64,000 bases of DNA from Liolophura sinensis (Eukaryota > Mollusca > Polyplacophora > Chitonida > Chitonidae): contig NC_088302.1 of NCBI RefSeq assembly GCF_032854445.1, positions 32,705,979 through 32,769,978 of the forward strand, in the 5' to 3' direction. Positions within the stretch are counted from its first letter, which is position 1. Every line of letters begins with the position of its first letter. The position numbers and the translations under genes are program-made. Shown here piece after piece: positions 38,801 to 49,374 of this stretch. Below the pieces are notes generated by a model. The model did not search any database and was not told the origin of the DNA. It saw only the letters and a list, made by a program, of their open reading frames with translations.

Positions 38801-40669
38801 TCTTCCACCATAATGCTGGCAGCTGTTGTAGAAGTGAAATATTCTTGACAACGAAAAAAAAAAAAAGAAAATCATTAAGCCAGTGGTAAATACATGTAAT
38901 ACACAGCTGACAAGATGGTAAGAATCCAAAGACTACATTAGTTTGTTCCCTAGAGTATTGTCCCGTGCTCTATCTCTTTTTACTCCACCCTGAGATGCTA
39001 TCCCTTCACCACCCCCCACCTGAACACCCTGCCTCACCCCACGTGCGTAACTGACAGGCAAACTGTATGGAGCCACCGTGTGTTTCCCATAAATTCCTCA
39101 TCCCAAATTTGCCAGTAATGATTAAATCTAATGTATTATGCACGGTGTGATGTTGCATATTCAGCCATATGTAGATACAGTGTGGCATAATTTTGTGTCA
39201 AAAATGTGTCAAAATGTAAGGTATGACATTGTGACTCAGTTGTCTGTAATTGCTGTTCTTTTCTGCGCCCGATCTGGTCAGTTTAGTGATGTGCTGCCGC
39301 TGACAAACGTGCACTGGACCAAAACTTCTCCAGAAAATGTCTACAAGCATCGTGTGTAATTTACTCACCATGTTTGAATATCCTGGATAATCGTTTAGCA
39401 ATTCTCGGAACTTATTCTCCTTTCGTACCTGTCTCTCTCTGCATATTGCCGAGCGATTAACAAGGACATTCAGTGTTGGCTCAATGAGCTGTGCAAGTCC
39501 TGTATCTAGAGAGGAGTTTGTCCAGGGCACGTTTGCAAGGTGATTGCAATGTGAAGCATATCACTAAAACTGACCACACTGTATATCAGGTGCAGAAACA
39601 CCACTTGGGCAACTAGTTGAACAATGTACAGATCATTAGAGTGAGGACAGCAGAAGGGAAGGATATACTAGCAGATTGGGCTATGCTTGTGAATTTATAC
39701 ATAAACATTACCCCACAGAGCCCCACAAATAGCGTATATACTTCTGCATTGTGCTGATGTTGAGCTTGGTGAAAAAATATTTTGTGTGTATAAACAGAAC
39801 CGTTAAATTGTTCATTGTTAAAATCTTTCATAAAATTGTGCTCCCTGTATATGGCAGAATTCACTGGCAACATCTATATTTCCGTTCACCTTCATACTAA
39901 TACATGTAACATATGTGTGTTACACATTTGTGTGTTCTTTCCTCACTACTTTTTTTTGCAAATATTTCAGCTGGCATCTGCACGTAATTAAGAGTGTTTA
40001 TGTTTAGCTTTTTTTTCTTGGATTCACTATATGCATGCTTTGCTCGCATACTAAATGTTTTTTTTTAAACAAGATGAAATTAGTTTAAATATGTACTTGT
40101 GCATTAGAGTTGGTTTAAATATACCTACAGTGGTTAATGTAATAATAGAACTTATGTACAATTGAAGTATTATAAGTTCAGGGCATTTTCACATGTTTTA
40201 GAAATCAACTGGTGCCAGGCGAACATAACATTTAAAAAAAACAACACAAAACGAAAAAAAAAAACAGCAATAATAGAAGCTTTATTCTGTTTGGATGAAT
40301 GGTCATTAAGGGTGAGGGTAAACACAGATCATTCGTTCATTCTGTCCCAAAACTAGACCTTCTAACATGGTTTCATTTATGCCATTCTGTGACCCTTCTC
40401 CTGTGCACTCTAATTTTGCATAAAAATCTGCGCACTATCACATTAACTGTTTATCTCTAACTCTAAATGGTGTTTGCATCTGGATTATCAGGAAGTATCA
40501 ACACTAATGATGAAAATTGTATGTACAGTTTCTGGTATTAATTATCTTGTTGAAAAAAATGGGTCTTGGACCATGCTAGAAGCTAAATGTTTATGTAACA
40601 ATAATATTTTATATTTTTCAATGATTGCTTCTGTAAGATTATGTGCACGTCTGTGTTTACATGTACCTG

Positions 40670-40730
<61 letters not shown>

Positions 40731-43700
40731 TATGTTTTTTTTTTATTATCATCTATGAAACCTTTAGGTTCTAAATGTAGCCCAGTCATGCTTATCACTC
40801 CAGTTTTGTTTCTCGTTACATTTTTCATTCATTTATTTTTTGTTCTGTTTTGCTTCCCTTTGTCTAGTTGACAAGCTGTTACACTGAACATTCTTGAATA
40901 TTAGCAAAGACTTAACCAATGGCATTGCTGTGTGTGATCTTGCAGGGATTTGTCACGACACTACACTGGCTCTGCCCATACGTCAGACTGCCTCTATCTT
41001 CAAACAGCCTGTAACTGTGGTGAGAACGCGCCCCGAGGGGAAGACTAAGTCAGACCTCAAACAGGGGTCTCAGGAGAATCAACCCAGACAGGTGGGCAGA
41101 GGTCATGTCAAGGTCGAAAACCACTCTCAGCCTGACCTTGATTAGAACAATTGAATCTTGCGTTAGACCACACCAGTTTATATTTTTGTTTTACCGGCAG
41201 AAATGACTCTCTTTCTCTTTGGCTGAAAGAGGTATAAAAAAAAAAAAATAACTGACAAATATCTTCTTTTTGAGAAATGTGGACTTTCCCAGAAATTTTT
41301 TTTGTCTTAAATTCATGTTTATTTGATCAATAAATATTTAAAAAACAGGAAAATCAAAAAAAATGTGTGTCAATCAAAATAAAAATGTAGGTTTTTAGGT
41401 TTTTTATATTCAAGTTTTAGATATTTTAGTGTCAGATTGCCCATAAAACACGAAATAAGATTGGTGTCACCTTAGCAGATGTCAAAATGACAAATTTATT
41501 AAAAAAATACCTTTTATCTGGACAAAGTGCAGAACCTTAAAAAGTTTTTGTGGAAATATGTCACTTTATTTCTTGTGTTCATACTGAAAATTGCTTTCAA
41601 GCCATTGATTTGTCATAATGATCTGTCTTGCACCATTGATTTTATATTTATAAACTAAGGCTGAATGTTGGGAAGCTAATGTGAAATATGAAAATATTCA
41701 TAATCGCGGGTAGGTGGTCCTGGATGGACGAGGTCTTGATGAAAAGTGTACTTGTTGGCATGTTTCAGCTGTTCTGGGAGAAGCGCTTACAAGGTTTGCG
41801 GGCCAGTGATAACACAGGAGAATCTCTGCTCTCCCTTCAACTTCCTAAATCCATTCATGGTGAGTCTACACTTGAGATGTGCTTGTATGTCAGTTGTTGT
41901 GTGTATGAGTCAGTGATAACACAGGAGAATCTCTGCTCTCACTGCAACTTCCTAAATCCATTCATGGTGAGTCTATACTTGAGTTGTGCTTCTATGTCAG
42001 TTATCAAGTGCATGGGTCAGTGATAACTCAGAAGAATCTCTGCTCTCACTGCAACTTCCTAAATCCATTCATGGTGAGTCTACACTTGAGTTGTGCTTGT
42101 ATGTCAGTTGTTGAGTGCATGAGTCAGTGATAACACAGGAGAATCTCTGCTCTCACTGCAACTTCCTAAATCCATTCATGGTGAGTCTATACTCAAGTTG
42201 TGCTTGTATGTCAGTTATCAAGTGCATGAGTCAGTGATAACACAGGAGAATCTCTGCTCTCACTGCAACTTCCTAAATCCATTCATGGTGAGTCTACACT
42301 TGAGTTGTGCTTGTATGTCAGTTGTTGAGTGCATGAGTCAGTGATAACACAGGAGAATCTCTGCTCTCACTGCAACTTCCTAAATCCATTCATGGTGAGT
42401 CTATACTCAAGTTGTGCTTGTATGTCAGTTATCAAGTGCATGGGTCAGTGATAACTCAGAAGAATCTCTGCTCTCACTGCAACTTCCTAAATCCATTCAT
42501 GGTGAGTCTATACTTGAGTTGTGCTTCTATGTCAGTTATCAAGTGCATGGGTCAGTGATAACTCAGAAGAATCTCTGCTCTCACTGCAACTTCCTAAATC
42601 CATTCATGGTGAGTCTACACTTGAGTTGTGCTTGTATGTCAGTTGTTGAGTGCATGAGTCAGTGATAACACAGGAGAATCTCTGCTCTCACTGCAACTTC
42701 CTAAATCCATTCATGGTGAGTCTATACTCAAGTTGTGCTTGTATGTCAGTTATCAAGTGCATGAGTCAGTGATAACACAGGAGAATCTCTGCTCTCACTG
42801 CAACTTCCTAAATCCATTCATGGTGAGTCTACACTTGAGTTGTGCTTGTATGTCAGTTGTTGAGTGCATGAGTCAGTGATAACACAGGAGAATCTCTGCT
42901 CTCACTGCAACTTCCTAAATCCATTCATGGTGAGTCTATACTCAAGTTGTGCTTGTATGTCAGTTATCAAGTGCATGGGTCAGTGATAACTCAGAAGAAT
43001 CTCTGCTCTCACTGCAACTTCCTAAATCCATTCATGGTGAGTCTACACTTGAGTTGTGCTTGTATGTCAGTTGTTGAGTGCATGAGTCAGTGATAACACA
43101 GGAGAATCTCTGCTCTCACTGCAACTTCCTAAATCCATTCATGGTGAGTCTATACTCAAGTTGTGCTTGTATGTCAGTTATCAAGTGCATGAGTCAGTGA
43201 TAACACAGGAGAATCTCTGCTCTCACTGCAACTTCCTAAATCCATTCATGGTGAGTCTACACTTGAGTTGTGCTTGTATGTCAGTTGTTGAGTGCATGAG
43301 TCAGTGATAACACAGGAGAATCTCTGCTCTCACTGCAACTTCCTAAATCCATTCATGGTGAGTCTATACTCAAGTTGTGCTTGTATGTCAGTTATCAAGT
43401 GCATGGGTCAGTGATAACTCAGAAGAATCTCTGCTCTCACTGCAACTTCCTAAATCCATTCATGGTGAGTCTACACTTGAGTTGTGCTTGTATGTCAGTT
43501 GTTGAGTGCATGAGTCAGTGATAACACAGGAGAATCTCTGCTCTCACTGCAACTTCCTAAATCCATTCATGGTGAGTCTATACTCAAGTTGTGCTTGTAT
43601 GTCAGTTATCAAGTGCATGAGTCAGTGATAACACAGGAGAATCTCTGCTCTCACTATGAGTAATCCCTACAGCCATGTTCATGAGTAAGGACAGATGCTT

Positions 43701-46259
43701 TTTAATGGCCTCAGCATCGACCCATTGAAGATTGGATTGGAAGTACATTGTACAGAGGTGTTCAAAGTAATCTCATGGAACAAGACAGGGCTGGGGGCCT
43801 CCGTGGCTCAGTCGGTTAAAGCGCTAGCGCAGCGTAATGACCCAGGAGTCGCTCACCAATGCGGTCGCTGTGAGTTCAAGTCCAGCTCATGCTGGCGGCC
43901 GTACGTGAGAAGGCCTGCCAGCAACCTGCGGATGGTTGTGGGTTTCCCCCGGGCTCTGCCCGGTTTCCACCCACCATAATGCTGGCCGCCGTCGTATAAG
44001 TGAAATATTCTTGAGTACGGCGTAAAACACCAATCAAAAAAAAAAAAAAAAAAAAAAAAAGACAGGGCTGTGGTAGCATACATATTTACAGCCCTACAGA
44101 GCTTGTCCACAGCTGATTATTCATGCTTGATCGTCTGCATTATTATAGGAAGTATGCAAGAATTGGTATGGAAACTTTCAGTACCTCAGTCTTTTCGCAT
44201 ATGAAGAGCATTTATTCACATTTTTAATTTGACTGTGAGACATGTACTGTGGAACTTACAGTACATGTATTGTCTGGGTGGTTTGTTGTCTGTGTTTTTG
44301 TTACTTTTGTGAGACAGAGATTTCTAGCCTTGATAATTCTCATACGATAACTTGAAATTAATGATAATGTACAGTGTTTCCCATATCCATCAACTAGTCA
44401 GTCACACTGTCACCAATTTTGTGTTGATGTTGTACAGGTATTGGGCCAGAGCTGACACCGGATAGTGTCTTACAGAGCATCTCGGCAGCCCTTCATCTCA
44501 ACAGTCAGCCTGTCACTGGCCAAAACGCTTCCAAATCTTCAATCAACAAAAATCCAGGTGTCCATATTGATGCGAACCAGCCACACATACAGGTAAGGCA
44601 AATAGCTACGTGTACATGCATCGGGGAGCAAGCTTTGTTGGAGGGGCTAAGGTGCTTGCCGCTTCAACACTATGTTACAAGAAATGTGGGCTCAATACCA
44701 GTCTCTGACGGCAAATTTTGAAGATTTCCATGCTTACCCGAATTCCTCAACTCCCTGTGTTTAATTTGATTTTGGAGACAAAATTGATTGGATTGGCCAG
44801 GGTCAGGGCTTTAGAAAAAGTATAATTTCATCAGTCTACACAGGATAATAACTTCAGAATATGCTTTAATAAACGCCTTGCCAACACACGGAAACACGCA
44901 ATGCTTTGTTCTCAGGACCTTGATGGTAACAATTGGTCAATGGAGTCTCCCTTGTATAGTCTTACATAAAGTTTACTGGAGACAATTTGTTTACCACCAG
45001 CATAATTTGTCAGGGTTAATGATTCACTCGGGGGCATACGGTTTTCTCTGCTTATACTATGCTGGTCGCCATGGTATAAGTAAAAAATTTGTCAGTACGG
45101 TGTTAAACAATGGTCGAAATGAAAGTGAACACAAGAAAAGAAAAATTGTGTTTTATTTTAACAGGTACAGCCAGCATTACTAGTATCATTGTGATGAATG
45201 CCAGTATGTTTGACATCATAAAGAAGTGCACATTCCGATGAAGATCCATTAACACATAGGTTTTGTGTCACTTTACAAAATTACTTTGATGGCTTTTAAC
45301 TCACTTGTGCAAAGTACAGGAGTAGATTATGTGATGTCCCAGGCCATACGCCTTACAGCACTCTCCCTGGCTTTACATCGCTGCCACCACTAGACAAGCT
45401 TGACATTTGGAGCCTGTGAGACACACGTAGGCTTGATTAGACTTAGCCTCACCACTTATGTCCTGGTCAAACTATTTAATCAGCATTGATCAATAAAATT
45501 GTTTCAGAGTTTGGTTAAAAACATGTTGCACAAATTTTAGATAAAGAGAATGCATGAATATACAGTATTATCAGAAGCAAAATTACAAAATTCATAATTT
45601 CATGCATTAGAATCAATGTTACTGTAAATGTTAGGGGTGGTCTCTCAAAAAAGTACAGCATGTATTGACCTGAAGTTTTACATGCATATGAAGCACAATG
45701 ACATGGATTGGGTGGGGTGGGAGGTGGGTGGTGGGGGGGTCGAGTTGGTATTCCATTGCTGGTGCACTGTGTGCATATTAATGACCATTAATTAGCAAAT
45801 ACACATCTGCAGTACCTCATGTATAAAGCTGAAGTTTTGCATTCCTATAGGTGAGCTGTTTGCTAACCTTAGCAGTTTTTTTAATGTTACTGGTAGAATG
45901 ATTTACTTACAATAATTTAGTTATCTTCTTTTTCACAGTCACATTCCTTACTTGTATATTTGAGGTGTTATAAGCATATCCCCAAAATAACTATGTTTGG
46001 GATAAAATCTGACAGAATTAATCAAGATACTTGCCGAAGGGTATTTGCCTTTAATGTGTACTTCACAGTGGCTATATTTCATTTCCTCAGATGTGCATTT
46101 TATAAGCACAAGTCTCCCTTAACCCTCAGTAATCACTTTTTACCTTATTTTGTGCCCCCAAAGGCGACGGTGGTGTCTGAGGAGGATGTGAGACAACAGG
46201 AGAGACTCGTGACTGATGCCAGAAAGAGGCTGCAGGATGCTATCAAAGGATTCGCTTAG
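32803..46259 (+). CDS. MBD2/3: Methyl-CpG-binding domain protein MBD2/3, 253 aa, six exons
   Basis: Exons 32803-32918, 37148-37305, 40946-41091, 41769-41859, 44438-44592 and 46164-46259 join in frame (phases 2, 1, 0, 1, 0), 762 nt including TAG. The MBD domain (about residues 10-75) shows LPTGWKREEV, SGLSAGKTDVYYFS and GKKIRSKPQLSRYLG. Next come the conserved LALPIRQTASIFKQPVTVV, LFWEKRLQGL, and the C-terminal coiled coil SEEDVRQQERLVTDARKRL. In this family the MBD binds methylated CpG, and the coiled coil binds the GATAD2/p66 subunit of the NuRD deacetylase-remodelling complex in the nucleus. The length is near that of animal MBD2/MBD3 cores. ATG codons at 32803 and 32806 are adjacent, and both fit the N-terminus. 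The exon 1 donor is the weak GTTTGT. Introns hold SINEs, MITEs, an antisense exon candidate (intron 2) and a remarkable exon-derived array (intron 4). Confidence 0.93.
35040..35960 (+). mobile_element. Repeat element W, diverged copy 2
   Basis: Lies in MBD2/3 intron 1. Shares cgaccaacagcgagcttcca, ttctggagaagaa and ccaatatggccgaa with 7430-7600, in the same order and orientation. It carries its own hairpin at 35801-35828 but lacks the (AAT)n and terminal hairpin of copy 1. Boundaries are approximate. Confidence 0.45.
35801..35828. repeat. Perfect 10-bp hairpin
   Basis: ACTGGGGGTA and its exact reverse complement TACCCCCAGT are separated by eight bases (attatcaa). Confidence 0.92.
36775..37014 (+). 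mobile_element. SINE family S, copy 7, with target duplication
   Basis: Its head reads catggccgaggtggttaa, the copy closest to a serine-type tRNA 5' half. It is flanked by attttagctgca (36763-36774) and attttcgctgca (37015-37026). The insertion lies about 120 bp before MBD2/3 exon 2. Confidence 0.85.
38173..38258 (+). repeat. 20-bp tandem repeat, about 4.3 copies
   Basis: Units of the form ca(a/t)atgatagaaac-gaaaa start at 38173, 38193, 38213, 38233 and 38253. It lies in MBD2/3 intron 2. Confidence 0.9.
38363..38535 (+). repeat. Interspersed repeat family C, copy 2
   Basis: Contains gattttggaaacaaaactac, ggttggattg, agtgtaatttta and cagaataatgccttcagaat in the same order as 4460-4675. It lies in MBD2/3 intron 2. 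Confidence 0.6.
38756..38872 (+). mobile_element. SINE family S, 3' fragment (copy 8)
   Basis: Core and tail only: accataatgctggcagctg, gtgaaatattcttgac and an A-rich end. It lies in MBD2/3 intron 2. Confidence 0.7.
39369..39505 (-). CDS. Candidate exon of an unidentified minus-strand gene, inside MBD2/3 intron 2
   Basis: On the minus strand a strong acceptor (ctcctctctag) precedes 137 nt that are open in one frame and end at a strong donor (AACATG|GTGAGT). The product reads TGLAQLIEPTLNVLVNRSAI, then CRERQVRKENKFRELLNDYP and GYSNM: an amphipathic, charged, helix-like composition quite unlike the surrounding AT-rich frames. Entry phase is 1 and exit phase 0. It could belong to the minus-strand gene at 24.5-29.1 kb, but the phase-0 exit does not fit that gene's first exon, which needs phase 1, so at least one exon would be missing between them. 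An unrelated nested gene or an exon relic is also possible. I do not recognise the sequence. Confidence 0.5.
40671..40733. repeat. (TA)n microsatellite
   Basis: About thirty TA dinucleotides with one TACA interruption near the end. It lies in MBD2/3 intron 2, 210 bp before exon 3. Confidence 0.95.
41163..41476 (-). mobile_element. MITE family M, copy C (reverse)
   Basis: Plus-strand ends are ttagaccacaccagtttat and gattggtgtcacctta, inverted relative to each other. The internal words appear reversed relative to copy A (gagaaatgtggactttccc). It fills about half of MBD2/3 intron 3, starting some 70 bp after exon 3. Confidence 0.65.
41804..43655 (+). repeat. 107-bp tandem array derived from MBD2/3 exon 4 plus its splice donor
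   Basis: Units start with cagtgataac every 107 bp (41804, 41911, 42018 and on to 43623), about 17.3 copies. The first unit is the true 3' part of exon 4 (41804-41859) plus the first 51 bases of intron 4. Each later complete unit repeats the exon-derived part, ending in ccattcatg|gtgagtct, and about 50 bp of intron-derived spacer. Spacers are of two types (acacttgag...gttgttgag and atactcaag...gttatcaag). From about 42660 they alternate in a four-unit pattern. The last unit is truncated after tctctgctctcact. Confidence 0.95.
43793..44060 (+). mobile_element. SINE family S, copy 9, youngest-looking, 25-base A tail
   Basis: Full length: head gggcctccgtggctcagtcg, box B-like gagttcaagtcca, core gggtttcccccgggctctgc, tail cttgagtacggcgtaaaac, then 25 A bases (44036-44060). 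The target duplication aagacagggct occurs at 43782-43792 and 44059-44069. It interrupts an older repeat also present uninterrupted near 29805-29872. It lies in MBD2/3 intron 4, just after the 107-bp array. Confidence 0.93.
44735..44890 (+). repeat. Interspersed repeat family C, copy 3
   Basis: Contains cctcaactccctgtgt, gattttggagacaaaattg, ggattggcca and aacttcagaatatgcttt in the family order. It lies in MBD2/3 intron 5. Confidence 0.55.
45590..45865 (+). repeat. Repeat family E, second locus
   Basis: Shares agaatcaatgtta, ggtctctca, gtattgacctgaagtttt-aca and agcacaatgaca with 10980-11480, followed by a G-rich run (ggtgggtggtgggggggtcg). It lies in MBD2/3 intron 5. Confidence 0.55.
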
Positions 46260-46275
46260 ACACCCTCATAACACA

Positions 46276-46281
46276 GTAAGT
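46276..46281 (+). promoter_or_regulatory. Possible 5' splice site just after the MBD2/3 stop
   Basis: ACACA|GTAAGT lies 16 bases after the TAG. A spliced 3' UTR would fit, but no matching acceptor exon can be fixed by eye. It is too close to the stop to trigger nonsense-mediated decay under the usual 50-55-base rule. Confidence 0.35.
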
Positions 46282-46585
46282 AACATCTGTTCTTTGAAAA
46301 TCAAGTGCTGAGCCCACTTTCAAGTAATTTCATGAGTCAAAAACTTTGGTTGTAAATCATGTTGTTTTAAGGCTTTACAGGGTCTTTCACTCAAAGTTAT
46401 GAGAAATTACATTTTGTAGCAGACAATTGGCCCTTGATAGGTTGTATTGCATACTTGTATCAACTCTTGCTGCTTTGGCTCTGACTTAAAGTAAGGCGGC
46501 TTGTGAGATACCTGGTGAAGGCCAGTGGTTTTCTCTGGTTTCTCCACCCATGAAAACCTGTACTCTGGCATATAAGTGAATTCTG

Positions 46586-46722
46586 AGAAAGTCTTCCAGC
46601 AACGTAAGGAAGGTTATCGGTTTCACCCGGGCTCCAAACAGTAATGCTGACCGTTGTGGTATAATTGAAATATTCTTGAGTACAGAGTAAAACACCAATG
46701 AAATAAATAAATAAATAATTAG
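46586..46722 (+). mobile_element. SINE family S, diverged copy 10
   Basis: Recognisable by ggtttcacccgggctcc, ttgaaatattcttgagtac, gtaaaacaccaatgaaat and the (aaat)n tail. The head is lost or unrecognisable. Confidence 0.7.
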
Positions 46723-46729
46723 AAAGAAA

Positions 46730-49370
46730 CACTTTTCCAGTAGATCATTAAGGCCTTTGTTTTTATAATTATCAGCAGTTAAGAAACACCGTTTTTCCTG
46801 GAAATTACCCCCACAAACGTTTCGTGTACATGCACTGTATTTCAAGCTATAAATACAACTATACACATTTGTTTTTTGGGCAAGTGGGTAAGTGTGTAAG
46901 ATAGGTAAATTTGACTTCTGAAGCCTTGTTACAATAAAGGATTAGGATAAGCCAAACTGGGTTGATGTCTGGAAGATAATGAATATTTACCATTATATTA
47001 CATGTAACAGAGACAATGGTGCCTTAACATTTGCTATGTGCTCAGAATAAAAAAAATCGAAAAATCCTACGAAAACAAGGGAGATAATTTTAACCAGATA
47101 CTTTGTTTGGCTGGTGACATGACTTGGTTACCTCCCTTTGATTGTGTACATGATTTACATGGATCCGAACCTCTATCTGTTTAAGAAACTAAGAAATGTA
47201 AGATAACATGTGCATGCAGAATTAAACTCTGATTTCCTCTTTGTTATTGATGTAGCACATTTCCTTTTTACAAGGTTCTTTTGCTGCTTGTACCCACTTT
47301 CACACTGCAGACCAGTGATAGACCATAGCTTTGCTAGGGCCGTACAAGGGCTTGAAATGCTGTTGGTATATCATTAAAATCTAATTGAATAAGTAAATAC
47401 TATCTGGACTTAGATGTTGTATTATAGCTAATAGAGATCTTTAGTTAGAAGTTAAACTTGTAACTTGTAACATCAAATTGTAATAGGTAAACTAATTCAA
47501 GTCAGAAGTCCCAAGTTACGACTTGTAACTTCTAATTAAAGGTCTCTAGTGACTGTAATTTGGTTTAGATGGGAGACACATCATAATAAAGAAATTATCA
47601 AAAACTCAAAGACTTCAGTGCTCAAAAGAACTGCAGAGGTTTTTGATCAGAAACTGAAAGTTGAGAGAATGAATACATTATAATGATTGTTCTACATTTT
47701 CTGTGTTTTGGTGTACATGAATGCTGTTTGTGAATTTCTTTTGCAAGGAAATGGATGGTTTATCATTTGGTTGAAATGCCTATGACTTGTGTCTCTGGAT
47801 TTTGGAACATTGCGACGCTATTGTGGCCCTAGTTCGTTTATCAGAGTGTCAACAGTGTCACAATAACCTGAATGACGAACACCACTGATCAATTATTGTG
47901 GCATTCTAAAAGCAAAGGGAGATAATCAATGGGCATTTTCCATAGTTTACATTGAAATTGTAAACATTTTTAATATTAAGAGTACTTTATGAATTTTTTT
48001 GACAAAGGTCGCTTCTGCCATCCTATTTTAAGAATACCAGGAGATGCTTGTTATTTACAGATTTTGCGAAAAAAAGCTGTTATTTACTCCGATCAGTGGT
48101 CTTCTCCACTCATACAGGGGTCAAAATATTTGGTCTTTAACTTATTTTAAAGATGTCATAATAACACTTCCGTGTTGAGTTACAGTATTTCTGAACAGAA
48201 TCTGCACTTCACTCCTTAAAATTCAATGACCTGGAACGATCTCAATTTTTGTTGAGGTCATCTCTCTGATGACCTTAAAATATTAAACATTTTGACCCCT
48301 GCCCATATAACTGAATTGAATGAAAATTCTTTAGTTTTCGAAAGAAACACCAATCAAATTGGAAAATAAAGGTGAGGTGGATGTCTGGACTAATTCTCTT
48401 ATTGGTTGATAGTTGGGACATCTGTTTGGTTAAGTATAACATAATCCTTACAGGGTCTGGGTCACTCATTACAATTGCTTCACATCAGAGAAAACACATA
48501 AACTTTAGATCAACCATTGTTTTTAGCAATACTGTATACATATGCATTCTCTGTGTGTAAAGTATGCACAGTGTTATTCTAACCAACACCAGAAACGTTA
48601 TTCAGGAATATTCATTATAAATAGCTTGAAGAAACCAGTATCACACAGACTTGAAATGTCAAGCTTGTCTGGTGGTTGCAGTGATATGTACTAGCGAGCT
48701 CAGAGAATGGCACATGCACTGTTAGGTGTTCGTAGTTTTACTGTGGACTGTGACGTAATGTGAAACAATATTTTGTACTTCAGATTCAGTGCGAGCTGTA
48801 TGGCTTTAGTTGGGATAAGCTGTACAATTAAGTGTATAAATAGCAATGATCTTCAGAGTGTTTTGTAGTGATAAAGTACAACTGCATTTCTTATGTCGTT
48901 TATTAAACCTCCTCTGCACTAAGCACTTTTTTAATTTTAATATGATGCAAAAATAATAGTTTATCTTATTTCTTTATGATGTATTATTACACTAATTTTT
49001 TTTCAATGTCAGTTTAAATGATGCAGTTATTTTACAATAAAACAAATTGTTTGTTTTTTTTATATATGGATTATATCATTCACACGCCTTGAAAAAAAAA
49101 ATATATTATTGGTGGGCAGTTCATTGTCTTGTCACGGGTATATTAATACTGTTGGAAACAAATCATGATGGCTACCATATATAGCAGTATGATTGTCACA
49201 ACAGGTGAAATTAATTTTCATGCATATCCTATGTGCAGTTTAGCGTATCTGTGCTTCAATCAACAAATTTTGTCGTATGTTGATGATTTCTAAGTATTTG
49301 GGATGAAATCTGTTTTCGTAAAGTTAAAAACCTAGTGTAAGTTATATTTTTGTTTCACATGGTTTACAGT
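46730..49370. other. Region downstream of MBD2/3; possible polyadenylation site
   Basis: No exon supported. An AATAAA at 49036-49041, followed by a T-rich run, could end an MBD2/3 transcript if its 3' UTR is spliced, or belong to nothing. The rest is AT-rich. Confidence 0.35.
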
Positions 49371-49374
49371 TCAG

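Noticed and set aside
42414-42665. Plus-strand frames inside the 107-bp array as independent small genes.
   Set aside because: They are successive frame shifts over the array (107 is not a multiple of three) and have no starts or ends of their own.
41804-43655. A CRISPR-like array (regular repeats and spacers).
   Set aside because: The units are identical end to end and derived from an exon. There are no unique spacers, and this is a eukaryotic genome.
43804-43890. A functional tRNA gene at the SINE head.
   Set aside because: Box A and box B are present, but the sequence continues into the SINE core and tail and does not close into a tRNA acceptor stem.
45345-45416. Minus-strand mini-exon with acceptor GTCTCACAG and donor-like GTGCT|GTAAGG.
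   Set aside because: Only about 23 codons, weak donor, and no phase partner found, so chance is likely.
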